Notes under the pieces: model-generated
The model's input: the letters and a program-made list of their open reading frames with translations, nothing else
Databases searched by the model: none
What the model was told of the DNA's origin: nothing
NCBI GenBank assembly: GCA_051453625.1
Contig: JBOZIK010000001.1
Location: 176,234,806-176,298,805, forward strand
Direction: 5' to 3'
Source of the DNA: Welwitschia mirabilis
Lineage: Eukaryota; Gnetophyta; Gnetopsida; Welwitschiales
Length of the DNA stretch: 64,000 nt
Translations under genes and position numbers: made by a program
Shown here: in pieces, positions 1-12,384 of the stretch
How the letters are laid out: each line of letters opens with the position of its first letter
Numbering within the stretch: position 1 is the first letter of the stretch

Positions 1-178
1 TCTTCCTTCAAGCTCAACTTCATAGACATGTGAATGTCTTAAGATTGGGTGAATCTAATCTTGCCACTGTAAAATACCTAAGTCAAAGACTAGTCATGGA
101 AATAAATACATAAGTCATGTTTGAAAGATGATCAAGTGATATCATAATGGACTCCAAAGAAAAAAGCAAAGAAAAGAT

Positions 179-457
179 TTAAATAATAGTAGGGAAAAAG
201 TTATTCTCATCAAGGGAAACCTCTAAGGCTAGTGCTTCTATCATGTTTATATTAAAAGGTTGCTTGGATATTTTTAACCTTTGCCCATTAACTTTTTGAA
301 CCTCTTTAGTGATTAAATAAAAAATCTCAACATAGACATTAGAATGTACTTCATCAAAGATAAGATAAGGACCTAACCATCTAGAGGTTAATTTATTGCT
401 TAAAATACAAACCAAAGTCAAAATCATAAAAACATAAGAGTAAAAAGAAAAAACCAA
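179..457 (-). pseudogene. Ty3/gypsy (Athila/Tat-like) integrase C-terminal fragment
   Basis: A 92-codon open stretch on the minus strand contains NKLTSRWLGPY followed about 30 residues later by KVNGQRLK. This pair is the typical end of plant Ty3/gypsy OTA-clade integrases, whose usual form is a KLRSRW-GPF motif followed by a KVNGQRLKPY motif just before the end of pol. The catalytic DDE core that should precede it (at higher coordinates) is not recognisable. The fragment lies at the window edge, so the 3' LTR would be outside. It reads in the same direction as the gag remnants at 1.9-3.1 kb and 5.2-5.9 kb and is probably the end of the same collapsed element. Domain identity is fairly sure; membership in one element is inferred. 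Confidence 0.75.
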
Positions 458-1900
458 AGCAAACTAAAAAGAAATTTTATTCACATCCAAAAATATATTT
501 AATACTTTTGTTGAAAAGAAAGAAAAACAAGGATTTATTTTTAAGCCTATGGTTTTAGAATATTATATTCTTTCAAAAAAATAAGGACTAAACTAAATAT
601 TTACTAATTGATAAAACATAAAGGGTATACAATCATTTTTCAGTAAACTAATTTGAGGAAAGGAGAACAGAAAGATAAAACTTTGATAGCACAAATTTTA
701 AAATTTAAATAAGAGATAAAGAAGTGATAAATGTTATTAACAAATAATCTCTTATTAAAACATTCTAAATCATGAGTGTTCAAATAAAATGCATGTAAGG
801 AGGTATTTAAAGAATATATCCAAGAAGATTTTGAGGGCTCTTTAGAATGTATAGCAAGATTTAGAAGCTTTCTATTATTCAACTCAAGATATGGTTTTTT
901 AATAAGAACATAAGGTTTTTTTCAATTAGCATGACCACATGAGATTTTGTCTCCATACGATTTAGTAGCAATACAAGAGATAAGAAATTCAAATAATGCA
1001 TGGAAAAACAATCTCTTATGAAACTCATAATATAAGGGATTTGAAATATAAACTATATTCAAAGCTTAATATTAAACATGGAAGACATTGATGTATAATT
1101 CGGAATCCAAGGCTTTAAAAGAAACTTTATAGGTTGAATGATTAAGATAGGTTTAACATACCTAAGAAGCTCCTTAACATTTAATTCTAATCATGGATTT
1201 GAATCTAGAAGATAAGGTTTGACCTAATTTAGAGTTCCAAGATATCTGAAGTCTTTTTTTTAAAAAGGGTAATCATTAAAAGCACAAGGTAGAGTTGACT
1301 TTACAAAAGAGGAAAAAATGTTACATTTTGTAGCACATGAAATTTTAAAAGGAAATGGTTGAGAGATTGTTAGAGTAGAGACCTTAAGATGATGTGTCTC
1401 ATTAATTTCAAGGACATGGATGTGATTTGAAGAATTACTTGAATGTTAAAAAGTGATAAAGGGAAATAGGTTATCATTGTTAAGATCACAAGATAATATA
1501 GAACTATAAGTAGAAGGAGGGATGTCATTTGAGGTTTTTCAAGGAAGTACCAGTGAAAGAGATAGAGAAACATGTAGAGACTCTTTCAATTAGTTTTTTC
1601 ATTAAAAGGTATAAGTCAATTCTTCATTAAGTTTATTTGATTTTCAATTGATTCTTCTTCATTTCTCCCCTTGTCATTGTTGACTTCATCATTACTTGGT
1701 TGAATGCTCTCTTTACTTTCTTCATTATGTTCTTTGATCATATCTCCCTCTTATTTATTGCCTTTATCAATATCATTGATTATATCTTGTCTTCTTTATT
1801 GTTTTGTGGAGGATTATTTTTCTTTTCTAAGTTGGTGGACTTCTCAAAAAGATCATTAAAAAGATTATAAAAAGAAAAGCTCTCATTGTCTTCATGTTGT
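458..1900. other. Decayed repeat DNA, no recognisable gene
   Basis: This AT-rich stretch lies between the integrase end and the gag-like region of the minus-strand gypsy relic, where reverse transcriptase and RNase H would be expected. Short open stretches exist on the minus strand (for example 640-882 and 1370-1573), but I see no RT, RNase H or protease motif in them. Pol is probably deleted or mutated beyond recognition. Confidence 0.5.
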
Positions 1901-3095
1901 GATTGAAGATTCTCTGATATTTTCTGAGTTGACTCTTCTTCCTCTATATTTAATAATCTTATTAATTCTAAATTTTAATCTTCATTTTTATTTATTGAGT
2001 TATTGTTACTGACTGTCGTCTTAGATTGTAATCTAGATAATAAGAGTGGACGACTCCCTTTAAAATATAAATTATTCACTAATTTTATTTCATTAGTTAA
2101 ATTCTCTCCTAATATCATATACTGAACTTCTTTTAAAGGTGGAAATCCTTCATCCTTATCACAAATTAAGTGAAAATATGGGATATGATCCAATATTTTA
2201 ATGTCATCATCATCTTATTTTTTACCATTTTCATCATCTTGTTACATGTTTTTCAATTCATTAGATTTATTAAAAGGAGAAATGTGATCATTATATCTAT
2301 CATGAATTAAAGAATTTTTAGATTTTTATTTGATTGAATTCTTCATCTAGATTGTCTAGTAGTAAATGGATTATAGAGATATAATTTAATACCTCAATAT
2401 CATCATCTAATAAATGGTCATCCTCATAGTTATTATTAAAAGATTGAGTTTAGTTATTGTTATTTCCCCTTTTCTCATCTCCTAATGAGTAGGATGTTGA
2501 AGTTTAATCTAAAATTTCATCTTCTATTTAAAATCAAGAATCATTATCATTTGTTTCTAAGTTCTTCTTATTTTCCTCAAGGTAGGATGAAGTAGGATAG
2601 TTTTGAGGATATTTTGTTATAAAAGATTCTTAATTTTGTAATGATGTCTATTACAAGATTTCAACCAAATTTTCTAGGTTTTTATTGGTATTTTCTTGTC
2701 TCTTTATCATTTTGTCAATTATTTCTTTTATTATATCATTTTCCTCTTCATAGTAGTTAATGGAAGATGCTTCTTCTTCATAGTAATTAATGGAAGATGG
2801 ATGGGATTAATAAAAATGATTATAACAAGTTTGTCTAAATGAGGTGGAATCCTAAAATATGAAAAAATCTCATTATCATTTCTATATAGGGCTTAAAAAG
2901 AATAGGGGAAAAATAAGATGGTTGAAAATAAAAAGGGGTCCAATTCCTATTCTCATCATCATGTTGTATTATTCTACCTCTTTCTGCAAAAATTTCTTGG
3001 AGTGTTTTCTTACTATTATCCTTAGAATTTTTCAGGTTTCTCCTTCTTTTAAAAATAATTTTCCTAAGGGTTCTTCTATCACTATTTATTAAACT
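1900..3095 (-). pseudogene. Gag C-terminal region of an OTA-type gypsy relic
   Basis: The minus strand reads as an acidic, Asn/Glu-rich polypeptide broken by several stops. Around 2,640-2,720 it contains IIDKMIKRQENTNKNLENLV, like the coiled stretch (LEELLKxFM... LExQMGQLA) that follows the zinc knuckle in Athila/Tat gag proteins. The acidic repeats around it (SSINYYEEEASSINYYEEE) come from a tandem duplication of about 33 bp at roughly 2,744-2,803. It sits between the gag core at 5.7 kb and the integrase end at 0.2 kb in the same orientation, which supports one decayed element. The low-complexity composition makes the family call moderate. Confidence 0.45.
2744..2803. repeat. 33-bp tandem duplication in gag relic
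   Basis: Two adjacent copies of about 33 bp (each reading tcttcttcatagtaRttaatg followed by gaagatg) differ at a few positions. On the minus strand they encode SSINYYEEE twice, so the duplication kept the reading frame of the gag-like sequence. Confidence 0.75.
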
Positions 3096-3099
3096 AATT

Positions 3100-5200
3100 A
3101 AAATTAAGAAGAATGAAATAGGGAATCTAAATTAAGATGAAGAGAAATACACAGTGAAGATAAAGTTCTATTTTCTTTGATGTTTCATTTTTTTATCAAA
3201 ATTGTCTGGATCCTTAACATTCAAAAATATAATGGCTATTATTTTTTAAATTATCTTCTAAAAAATTTTCTTTCACGAAGTTGGAAATAAAAAATAAACT
3301 CAAAAGGGATATTATATGCACGTGAAGATTATGTACTTAATTGTATGTCGATGCTAATCAATCATTCTCTAATACCTTCTTTTATCAACAACCTTTCCAT
3401 CTTGTATTTCTTTCTCATATTGACCATCTTACAACATGCTTTAAAAAAATAACAACATAAAATGAAATAAAACATAACTAATAGTCATCTATAAGGTGGT
3501 TGTAACAACATAGGAATGATGAAAACTAAAAGCAAAAAAACTAAAATTTGTCGTAATCTAGAAATAGAATGCTTAAAACAAAAACAGAGTATGTCATCTC
3601 TTGTCATGGGGATGATAGGGAAGATAATAACTATTCTATTATTAAAATGAAAATCAAAAGAAATATTTACAAATAGAAAGTAAATAGCAATAAATCTGTG
3701 TTATTGTTCTCAATGTTATGAGGATGATAGAGAGAACAACAGACTATTATTGAAAAACTAAGAAAAACATAAAAGAATGAGCTAAAAACCTATAATTCCT
3801 AAATAAAATACAATATTGCTATAGATAAGTATTCAATCTAAAATCGATTTACTCACTTGAGTAATGACAATCCTCATGCTCCTCAGTAGTTTTTTCCAGA
3901 AATGCTACCAAGATGCTATGGTGTGCTTTTTTTCAATCCTTTATATCTCACCAAATCCTACAAAACAAAATAGATATATTAAAAAGATGAAACTCTAGTA
4001 TGAATGGGAGTGATCTAAATGTCATAACCCATCAAAGGCATGTAAGGGAAGAAAGATAACTAATTTTCCAAGAAAATATTATATCCTAATCTTGAAGACA
4101 AGGTAAGAATAAAAATGCAATGAAATGCAAATGCACTTAACTTAAATGAATACCTATCTGAGTATCAATTCAACGTGTTAAGAAGATTAACCCTATATAA
4201 ACTATATCAGTTAACAAAACTATCACTAATCAAGACCAACTTAGGCTATCAAGTGAGTCAAATGAATGTAATGTAAAAATGATTCTAAACTACTTTCATC
4301 AATATTAACAAAGGCTACCTTTAAGACCTATATTATTAATAAAACTGTCACCAACATAAACCATAAGAAAAATATAAAAAAATTAAATGCATAAATAAAA
4401 TAGAGTTTTATATTAAAATTGAACTAGCATCTAGGTTACAAAACAACTGAACCTCAATGGAAAATTAATAGCCCTTTACCAATGGAACTTCTTTCTGTAA
4501 CTCATAAGATGGATCTCCCACCCTTTGATCTCCTATTATTAGAATTTCTAGTGCATCAAAGATAGATAAAAGAGTTAAATGTTGGGTTTATTTATACAAC
4601 TTAGAAGATAAAACCATAACTTAAAATGCACTAAAAAATGCACTTCAATCGAAGAAAGAAATAGATGAAATGGATGAAAGTCAACTAGTTGATTCAGGTG
4701 TCATCCTAACTATCATGGGGATAATCAAGAGGATGATGGTTTATATGTTATGTTTTGTCATCCTTCATGTTATGGGAACAACATCCAAGATGACATCCTT
4801 AAAAAATAGACTTCCATTGATCCCAACTCCAATCCAGTCAACATCTTATTTTGGCATGTACAGGGATGTTATCCTATTTGCATGGGGATGACAATGGGGA
4901 TGATAGTTCTTCTTAGATTTCCAACTTAAGAGTAATTATCTCTAATATTAGTGATCTTCTTTCAAAGCAGTGAACATCAGAAAGTTCCTGAAATACCTTT
5001 AAATATCCCAAGAATCACATTTTTCAATGATCATGCATCAATTCTTCAAAATCCTTAGATTTGCATCTAAACCTATATAAATGACCTACAAAATAGCTCA
5101 TAATATCCCATCAAATACATACAATTTAGTAGTGCATTAAACATATCAAAGTTAAATTAAAGGAAGTTTTAATTTGAAATGCTACTATCATTTCCTTTAT
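3100..5200. other. AT-rich repeat DNA, possible inserted LTR
   Basis: No coding homology is visible. A TGTCATAACCC sequence at 4,020-4,030 resembles the start of a plant LTR, and short GGGGATGA-containing motifs recur at about 3,605, 4,717 and 4,885. The stretch lies between gag-core and gag-tail relics of the same orientation, so it may be a later insertion. I could not find a matching LTR end or a target-site duplication, so this stays a suggestion. Confidence 0.25.
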
Positions 5201-5221
5201 TATATCATATACATACTAGGA

Positions 5222-5975
5222 AGCTTAAGAAGCATGTGGTTAATGCCTAGTTTTCTCACAAAGATTACACAATTTCAAATTCTTAGCTATTGTTGAATAT
5301 GAATCTATTTAATTGTATTGAGCTTAAGATAGGAAATTCTTTATTTGTTATTGTTGAATGGAATATGGTGGTATCATAGAATATTAATGAACTATAATGG
5401 TAGATGTTTGTACATGTGCTAAAGTATGTACTTGAGATTACTAAATAAGAATAATAATCATGATTCTCTATGTCTTCTCCTCCATCCTATTTACCATAGA
5501 TGATTGTTCTTGAGAAAATAATACTTATTAGTTTTTTTTTTGACTATCTCTTACCTTGATCAACTAGCTCTTTCAAAAATTTAAAGGGTTTCTTTAGTGT
5601 TTTATTTGATATTTTTTCTTCTAGGATAAAATTCTTATTACATATTTGTTTAATAATTCAATAAATATTTGTAATAGTTACTGGGTTTCAAAACCATGAT
5701 GAAAATTCTATTGATATAGTTTATAAAAATGTCCATAGGTTTTTTTTCATGGTCTTCTATCTCTTTTTGTTGAAAATGCATTAATTATTTCCTTATGCTA
5801 AGTAGCTCATAAATAGAAATGAATTTCCTTATAAACCCATTTTTGAATTCCTCTCAAGATTGAATTGGACTTTGAAAGGTTTGTAACCAAAAATTTTTCT
5901 TATTTTTTAAAATAGTTACAAATACAATTATTTTGTTTTATTCATAACATTTTGGGCTAGAAGTTATAACATGTT
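5222..5975 (-). pseudogene. Ty3/gypsy gag core and zinc knuckle (broken)
   Basis: Reading the minus strand from about 5,880 downward gives PIQS*EEFKNGFIRKF, then ISIYELLSIRK*LMHFQQKE and IEDHEKKPMDIF. This is the retrotransposon gag (capsid) signature, in which SWEELKxAFLxKF is followed by an E/R-rich QxxGE segment. The stop in S*EE replaces the conserved Trp (TGG to TGA). Further downstream, at about 5,230-5,275, the minus strand reads LCNLCEKTRH*PHAS, a damaged CX2CX4HX4C zinc knuckle in which the final Cys reads Ser. The expected order, capsid then knuckle, is kept. The element would continue toward the integrase end at 179-457. No primer-binding site or 5' LTR was identified upstream. Confidence 0.65.
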
Positions 5976-5979
5976 TTAA

Positions 5980-8628
5980 AATTCTATTTAGTGTATTATA
6001 ATATCATTAGTATCTATTCCATAAAATGAATGTAGCAATTTCTTATTTCTCACTTTTGCATCTAGTCTAGGTGGACAAACTAATGGTCCATTAAGAAATT
6101 ATCCACATTAAGAGTTTAATTCTTAAGGATTGGTCATAGTTAAGTTAGATTTGAATAATTTAGATGATTGTAAAATTAAAAATTTCTAATTTAATATTGT
6201 TACAAGAGTTTTTTTTGAATTGGATTTACTTTCAAGTAAGGAACTACACATGAGTACTTAGATCTCAATTATGGTATTAGTGTAGAATTATGCAAATGAT
6301 TTTTTTGAGGCATCATAGTAGGATTAAAATTTTATTCTATCATAAATGCAATTGAAACATCCCTTTTAGTGTATTACATAATTGGTTTAAACACAAGATA
6401 GGTATTTCACTTTAAAATGCAGATGCTAGCATTCGGTTAGAATTGTAGCAAATTTTTTGGGTAGAACTCAAGAATAGTAGAAAGTTTACACTCTAACTTC
6501 AATTAGTTAAAAAGAATTGGTTAATTTCTAAGTTGGAAATGGCATTTACATTTGCTACTATCTACTGTAATCCATTTTTTAGTTGTATAAAGCTTGTTAC
6601 TAACTCTTATAAAATTACTAGATATTCTTGTTTATGTGCATCTAGTATATTTCAATTGACTTGACTTCTCAGCATTTCATCTTAAGCATAACCTAGTTGT
6701 TTCATTTTTAGAATAACTTAACTACCAAAGACATGTAGGCATTTCTACTATTTGTTCATGAGTTTTAGTAGGTATTAATGATTTAAATAAATAGCTATAC
6801 TCTCTTGGTTTAAGATTACGATATTCTATTACACACGAACATCATGCAAGTGGATGTGGAATAGTTGCTTCTATAGCTATAGTTGTATTACAAGGTTTAA
6901 AATCTTATGTTACTCTCTCAATGGTAGAGAAGTGGAAATTTATTTCCATATTCATATTGAATCATGATAATATGTGCTTCTTCTCATCTTCAATTAGTTG
7001 AAAGTATCTTCCTATACCTTGATTTTACATTTAACTAGAGTGGGATTTAGAATATGTCTATTACTTAGGTTTAAGAGAGGTCCTAGTTGTTCTTCAAAGA
7101 GATAAGAATTAAAAACTTAAATTGATTTTATTTATATCAATTATTAAATCATTTAGTTGGATTATACTCTATAGTAACATCTCCTTTAGGTTGTCTTATT
7201 CTAGGTTTTGATTAAAATTCAACATTATCTTCTTATTCAATACTAGTTTGTTGGGATATGTATTTTAAAGCTAGTGCTAGTTCTTTAATTATGAAAAATT
7301 AAGAATCTATATGAGTTAAGAATTAAAAAACTAGATCTCTATTCCATGTTATTAGATCATTAGAATTCTCTTAAGTTTTAAGCATATATCATAATTTTAA
7401 TGTACAAGAGAATTCATGAAAAAGACATAGGAAAAAAAATCAAGTAATCATAGTATGTTTTTAATGATTTCTTTCTTGTTTATTTATCTTGAATAGTAGT
7501 AAATATTTTAGAAAGGGTAAAATATACTCTTTTTTAATAACTAATAATTCCTTAAATAATTTAAAAAGATTAGGTATACTTACTTAGATCCTTACACCTA
7601 ATGAATTTTATTTTAAAAATCTTTAGATGTCCTTTCCTCTATAATAGTTAGATTCTTTCTAATATAGCTCTCAAAACAATAGAAATAATATATTACAAAA
7701 TTATTCAAAACTAACTAATTCTAAGAATTTGATGTAAAAATAATATTTACAAAATTATGAAAGAATAGAAAGTAAAAGTCATAACATAAAAGAAAATGAA
7801 AGAAAGGTAACCATAAATTTTAAGAAAAGGATTCGCATACAAAAATAAAAGAAGAAAAATAATAAATAAGAATAAAAAAAGGAGGACAATGCATAATAAA
7901 AAGTATATGAAATATAAACAAAAGAATATAATTCAAGTAAATGATTTAAAATAAAATGAAAATTTAGAATCTTAAAACTAAAAATGGATTACTAAACCTA
8001 TTACAAGATCTTAAATCACTAATGCTTCCATAATTATGTTGCTAAAAATAATAAGCAATGAAAACATAGCTAGGAAAATCATGATCAATATTATCATGTC
8101 TTGAGAAGCTTTTAAATGTATATTTGAGATAATAAAAATTAGGCTTGAGCTATCATATGTATTTAACTAAATTTTGTAACTAATAAATAAAATAACTTAA
8201 ATTAAAATAAAATGTTAATGTTAAAAATAAAGAAAAAATAAAAATTAAGTTCAACATTTACATGCTCATACCCAAAAAAAAAAAAAAAAAAGAATGATAT
8301 TCATCTTACAATGCTAACAGTCTATCACCCTATTAAAAGTGTACTTGACCATAATTAAGATGCTTGTAAATTACTCCATTAATGTGTTTATGAATGGATT
8401 GCATAGCATAAAATAAAATTAAAACAATAATTTTAACTAGAAATGATATCATCCATTAAACTAATTATATGCATAGAGAGTTGATATGGAAAGGAAAAAT
8501 AACAAAATGAAAAGTCTGAAGGAAGAAGAAAATCAACTTACACATTCAAATAATAAATCTTCTTCTTACATTCAATTTAAATAAATAAATAAAACTAAAA
8601 CAAAGTAGAAATCAAATGATCTAAGTTG
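5980..8628. other. AT-rich DNA without recognisable genes
   Basis: This stretch would hold the 5' leader and LTR of the minus-strand gypsy relic, but no TG...CA pair or primer-binding site can be defended. A 17-18 nt poly(A) run lies at about 8,274-8,291. Nothing else is identified. Confidence 0.4.
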
Positions 8629-8633
8629 GAAAA
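8629..8633. repeat. Target-site duplication GAAAA, left copy
   Basis: GAAAA directly precedes the LTR start TGTAACACCCC at 8,634 and is repeated exactly at 9,014-9,018 after the LTR end TTATAACA. A 5-bp direct repeat is what LTR-retrotransposon integrases produce. Confidence 0.8.
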
Positions 8634-9013
8634 TGTAACACCCCAACTTTAATTACCCTAATTAACCATAAATTTTTTTTTTTGGGTTATTAACTATCAT
8701 GCACAACGGAACCTAGGATCAAATCATAATTAGACTCTATTAACACATTATAAGATTTAAATAATTAGAAAACACAATTATTACNNNNNNNNNNNNNNNN
8801 NNNNNNNNNNNNNNNNNNNNNNNNNNNNNNNNNNNNNNNNNNNNNNNNNNNNNNNNNNNNNNNNNNNNNNNNNNNNNNNNNNNNATTGATTATAGGGCTA
8901 CACATAAATCTTCACTAAGAATAAAAAGGGATTTTCATTAAAATTAATATCAAAATGTTTTGCATAGTTTAGAAACTCTATTAATTAAAGCTTACAAAAT
9001 GTGGGTTATAACA
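8634..9013 (-). mobile_element. Solo LTR (TGTAACACCCC...GGGTTATAACA) with internal gap
   Basis: The sequence starts TGTAACACCCC and ends GGGTTATAACA and is bounded by identical GAAAA repeats, so it is an LTR left by LTR-LTR recombination or otherwise reduced to one copy. Both ends match the large LTR at 35,504-39,168: near the left end both carry an AACCTAGGATCAAAT block, and both end in a GGCTTACAAAAT-type block. The family reads on the minus strand, judged from the polypurine tract next to the related LTR ending at 59,565. The 100-N gap at 8,785-8,884 has a conventional size, so the true LTR is probably much longer than 380 bp; the related copy is 3.66 kb. Confidence 0.8.
8785..8884. other. 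Assembly gap (100 N)
   Basis: A run of exactly 100 N falls inside the solo LTR. Comparison with the related LTR at 35.5-39.2 kb predicts that most of the LTR body is missing here. Confidence 0.95.
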
Positions 9014-9018
9014 GAAAA
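9014..9018. repeat. Target-site duplication GAAAA, right copy
   Basis: Exact partner of 8,629-8,633; it follows the LTR terminus immediately. Confidence 0.8.
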
Positions 9019-10828
9019 CCTAGTTTAGATACATTCTAATTGCATTTTAGTAAGGAGGCCTTAAATGGATCACACATCACAAAATCAAATTGAGATGCAA
9101 TAAACAAGACTAAAACTAATATTTGTTACAAATAAAAATAGAAGTATAAGAATAATCAAATTAATCTCACCAAATAAATTACAACATCTAAATTTCTCTT
9201 TCTAATTGAAGTGATTACACATGTAATAAATGTCCATGAAACGTTTAGAAAAATTGCGATAAAATCTATTTTAGGTCAAATGTGGTTGGGAATTATTTGA
9301 AATAGGAATTGATTTAATACTCCTTGAGTCCTTTGAGTTATTATTATTTTCTTGGAATTCCACATTTCTAGTCTCATTACTTATCACTAGCACATGCTAA
9401 ATCTTTAATAACTATAATGAGTATATCATTGGTGGTTAAATTTTTATTATCAAGTAATAAACATAGATATTTCACTATTTAATCAAAAAACCTACCTTAT
9501 TGCTATGTGATAAATTCATAACTACAACACATAATTATCTATATTGATTATTGTTAGCCCTTATTATCATGGCCACATGGATGAGTAATATTCTATGATA
9601 AATTTATGCTTTACTATTATTGAATATTAAGATAGCTGACATGTAATCAATTATAGTTCTTATTGCTACATGATAGATTTATTATTGGAGAAATCACTTA
9701 ATGATAATTTTGATATTATATCAAGTCATTAGATACTTTCAAAAGCTTATTATTGACTAATGAGCTTATGATTTAAAAATAAATTATTACTTTATAACAT
9801 TTTTAAAAATATCTCATGATAATATATTTTGTTCCAAATGCCTTTTAGAAGGGTAATTTAAGTATTTTTATTTTGAATTTCATGATATAATCATATGTTA
9901 AAATTCAAATTTTTAACACTATTAAAGAGTTAAAATTTAACACAATTTAAGCAAAACTTAATATCTCTTACGATAACCTTGTGAAAATTTCCTAGCTATG
10001 ATATTATTAAAATCAAATAAGTCTGGGCCTTGGTAGTATTACTAGCATCTCATTAGATAAGTCCAATGTTTAGGTTTTGGCTAATTCATGGCTTTACCTT
10101 ACTAGATATCTTAAATCTTATGTATTTTTAAAAAAGTCGTAAGGATCCTTTCCTTTATCATGAGAAGGGCCTCAGTAAAGAAACCACATTGCTACATGTA
10201 AATGAGTATTTCTAAAGAATTAATGATTCTTGTCATTATAAAAATCCTTTTTATCATATAATATTAAGTTTAAAGTTTCAGAATGATTATACACATCATT
10301 ATTGATAGCTAGAGCTACATATTAATTAATGGTATAATAGGAATAGGAAATGTAAATAAGCATAATTCATCCAACCTTCAAAACAAGTATTGATAGCTAC
10401 TAGTGATTAAAGTTACATTCTTGAGGGGAATTAGAATTAGTGTAGTACTAAAGTGATGGACCAATAGAGTGACAAGGTGATAATCATGTTCTAGGGCTTG
10501 GCTTAGATAGTAAAAAACATAGAGCATCTTAGTGAGTCTTTAAGTTGGTAATTTTGATAGCAGATCTTGGTAAACAGAGAAACAATATTAAGGAAAGTAG
10601 GGTTATTGCCATTATTTAGAATAATTGATTTAGAGGAAGTTTTTTCTTTAATTTGAAATTTAACCTTTGTTTTTTATTTTGTAAATGATGTATGCTCTAA
10701 AGAAAATGCTAAATTTAGAAACTCTTTATTAGGTAGATTCCTATCTACTGGTACTCATTTTAGGTTAGATCTAATATTATTTTGGGTAGTCTCAAAGTGG
10801 ATGGGTATAGAGAACTTATATTATTTTA
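9019..10828. other. AT-rich DNA, no gene recognised
   Basis: Both strands are full of stops. I see no retroelement motif, RNA gene or regulatory site that can be defended in this stretch. Confidence 0.5.
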
Positions 10829-10867
10829 CTTCTCTCTCTCTTTCACTCTCTCTTTCTTACTCCCCCT

Positions 10868-10929
<62 letters not shown>

Positions 10930-10936
10930 TCACTCA
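10829..10936. repeat. Compound microsatellite (CT)n-(CA)n-(CACT)n
   Basis: A pyrimidine-rich TCTC/CTTT stretch (10,829-10,868) is followed by about 28 CA units (10,869-10,925) and three CACT units. The open frame across it encodes SLSLS and THTHTH runs and is only a product of the repeat. Confidence 0.97.
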
Positions 10937-11316
10937 AGGATAAAGATAAGATTTTAACTAGCAGGTTGTACTTATTTAAAATGCATGATCAAAATCTTGT
11001 CTCATGAAATTTAAGAGCTCATTATGAGAAAATACTCTCTGATAACATATTGATTTTATTATGAACTTTCTAATAGAGATCTTATAAGATAATACTTTAA
11101 ATAAAATAGCCAAAAATTTTAGCTAATCAAAGAAAATAGATATAATAATAATTAGAACATCTAATTTTATACTGTCTAGGTTTTTTATATGTTTTGCATT
11201 TATAATATAAAGAAAATAAATTAGATTTAGTTCAAATCCAAATTATGTTTTAAAATCATAAATGTAAAATACAACAATGCTATGATTGATATGAAATATA
11301 TGAGAAACTAGGTTAC

Positions 11317-11405
11317 CTAGAATGACTATGTAGTAAGAAAAAACCTATTAAATGTAATTATTATGAAAAAGAAGGACATCTAAAATAAAATTATAGAAGC
11401 AAATT
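11317..11405 (+). pseudogene. CCHC zinc-knuckle relic (LINE ORF1 or copia gag)
   Basis: The plus strand reads KPIKCNYYEKEGHLK*NYRS from about 11,340. This fits a CX2CX4HX4C knuckle in which the second and last Cys have become Tyr (TGT to TAT) and one Lys/Arg codon has become TAA. The usual form in plant retroelements is KCYxCGKxGHxxxxC. It lies about 1 kb upstream of LINE endonuclease-like sequence on the same strand, so it may be the end of LINE ORF1, which in plants often carries such a knuckle. A copia gag is equally possible. The basic Lys/Arg-rich sequence that follows (to about 11,620) gives no further identity. Confidence 0.55.
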
Positions 11406-12380
11406 AAACTATATTTTTTTCATAAAATGTAGGCATGTAAGGAGGAGTATAGGACAAAAAATAAGAAATAGACTTTAAGAAAAATGAGAAGATAGAAGTA
11501 AATTTAAAGATTAAAAGACTTCGTAAATAACGAAGAGAATATTTAGAAAGAGAAGAAAACGAAAATGGAAGACAAAAATGCCCCACTAGAGAAATCAGTA
11601 TGGGAAGCATCAAAATTAAACACAATAAGGAAAAAAAATACTAAAAAAGATGTTTCTTGATCTAATATATAATAAAATAAAAACATGGATAGAAATGAAA
11701 ATATCATTCCTACTCAAAAGCATGAGATTTATAACACTTAAAGAAGACACTTAAATATATTAAAAAGAATTAGTAAAATCAAGATTAAGATATTAAATAA
11801 ATCTCAATTAGCTTTAAAAAATACAATTGATAAACATCTCAAGCATAAGAAGAACAAATAATGTTTATCTTATTTAGAATAGAAGAGGGATGGGAACATT
11901 GTATAAGAAAGATTCCTATTTACTATAATAAAATAATGAAAAGCAAATTTAATATGTGCATAAGAATTAAAGTTATTAACTAGAAATTGGAAAACTCCAA
12001 AGGATTGGAAATCTAATCGTAGTGACTAGTATAGATAGAGTGAGAGGGCCTCTAATTCTAAATAAGTTTCCTTTTATAATGTTAAAAACCTACAATTGAT
12101 TCATCACTATTTATGTATATAATTAATCATAACTAACTATAATTATTTACAAAATCATTAGAAAAGAATTTGTATTCTTTAGGATTGAACAGGATAATAT
12201 AGTAATCAATGTTACATATTTATTAAAAATCTTAATCAATGGGAAATGTTTGATTATAAGAACTAAAATAAATCTAAAATGAATAAATAGTTATAATTAA
12301 CTTAGGAAAAGAATACCTTTTCTATACATGTTTTTAACAGTAAGTTTACTTAATCTGATTTAAGAATGAACATGAATATT
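11406..12380. other. A-rich degenerate sequence upstream of LINE pol
   Basis: The plus strand is purine-rich and would encode Lys/Arg/Asn-rich peptides with many stops. It may hold the decayed end of LINE ORF1 and the start of the endonuclease, but no motif is strong enough to place either. Confidence 0.3.
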
Positions 12381-12384
12381 CTAA

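Noticed and set aside
2859-3092. 77-codon plus-strand open frame
   Set aside because: No homology, and it lies antisense to gag-like sequence; best explained as a shadow in AT-rich DNA.
4020-4030. TGTCATAACCC as the start of an inserted LTR
   Set aside because: It resembles a known LTR start, but no matching end, partner or target-site duplication could be found.
4670-4891. 73-codon plus-strand open frame with repeated ATGGGGATGA-like motifs
   Set aside because: Hydrophobic, Met-rich and repeat-driven; no family resemblance or gene context.
10801-11007. 68-codon open frame with Thr-His and Ser-Leu runs
   Set aside because: It is produced by the (CT)n-(CA)n microsatellite and has no independent coding signal.
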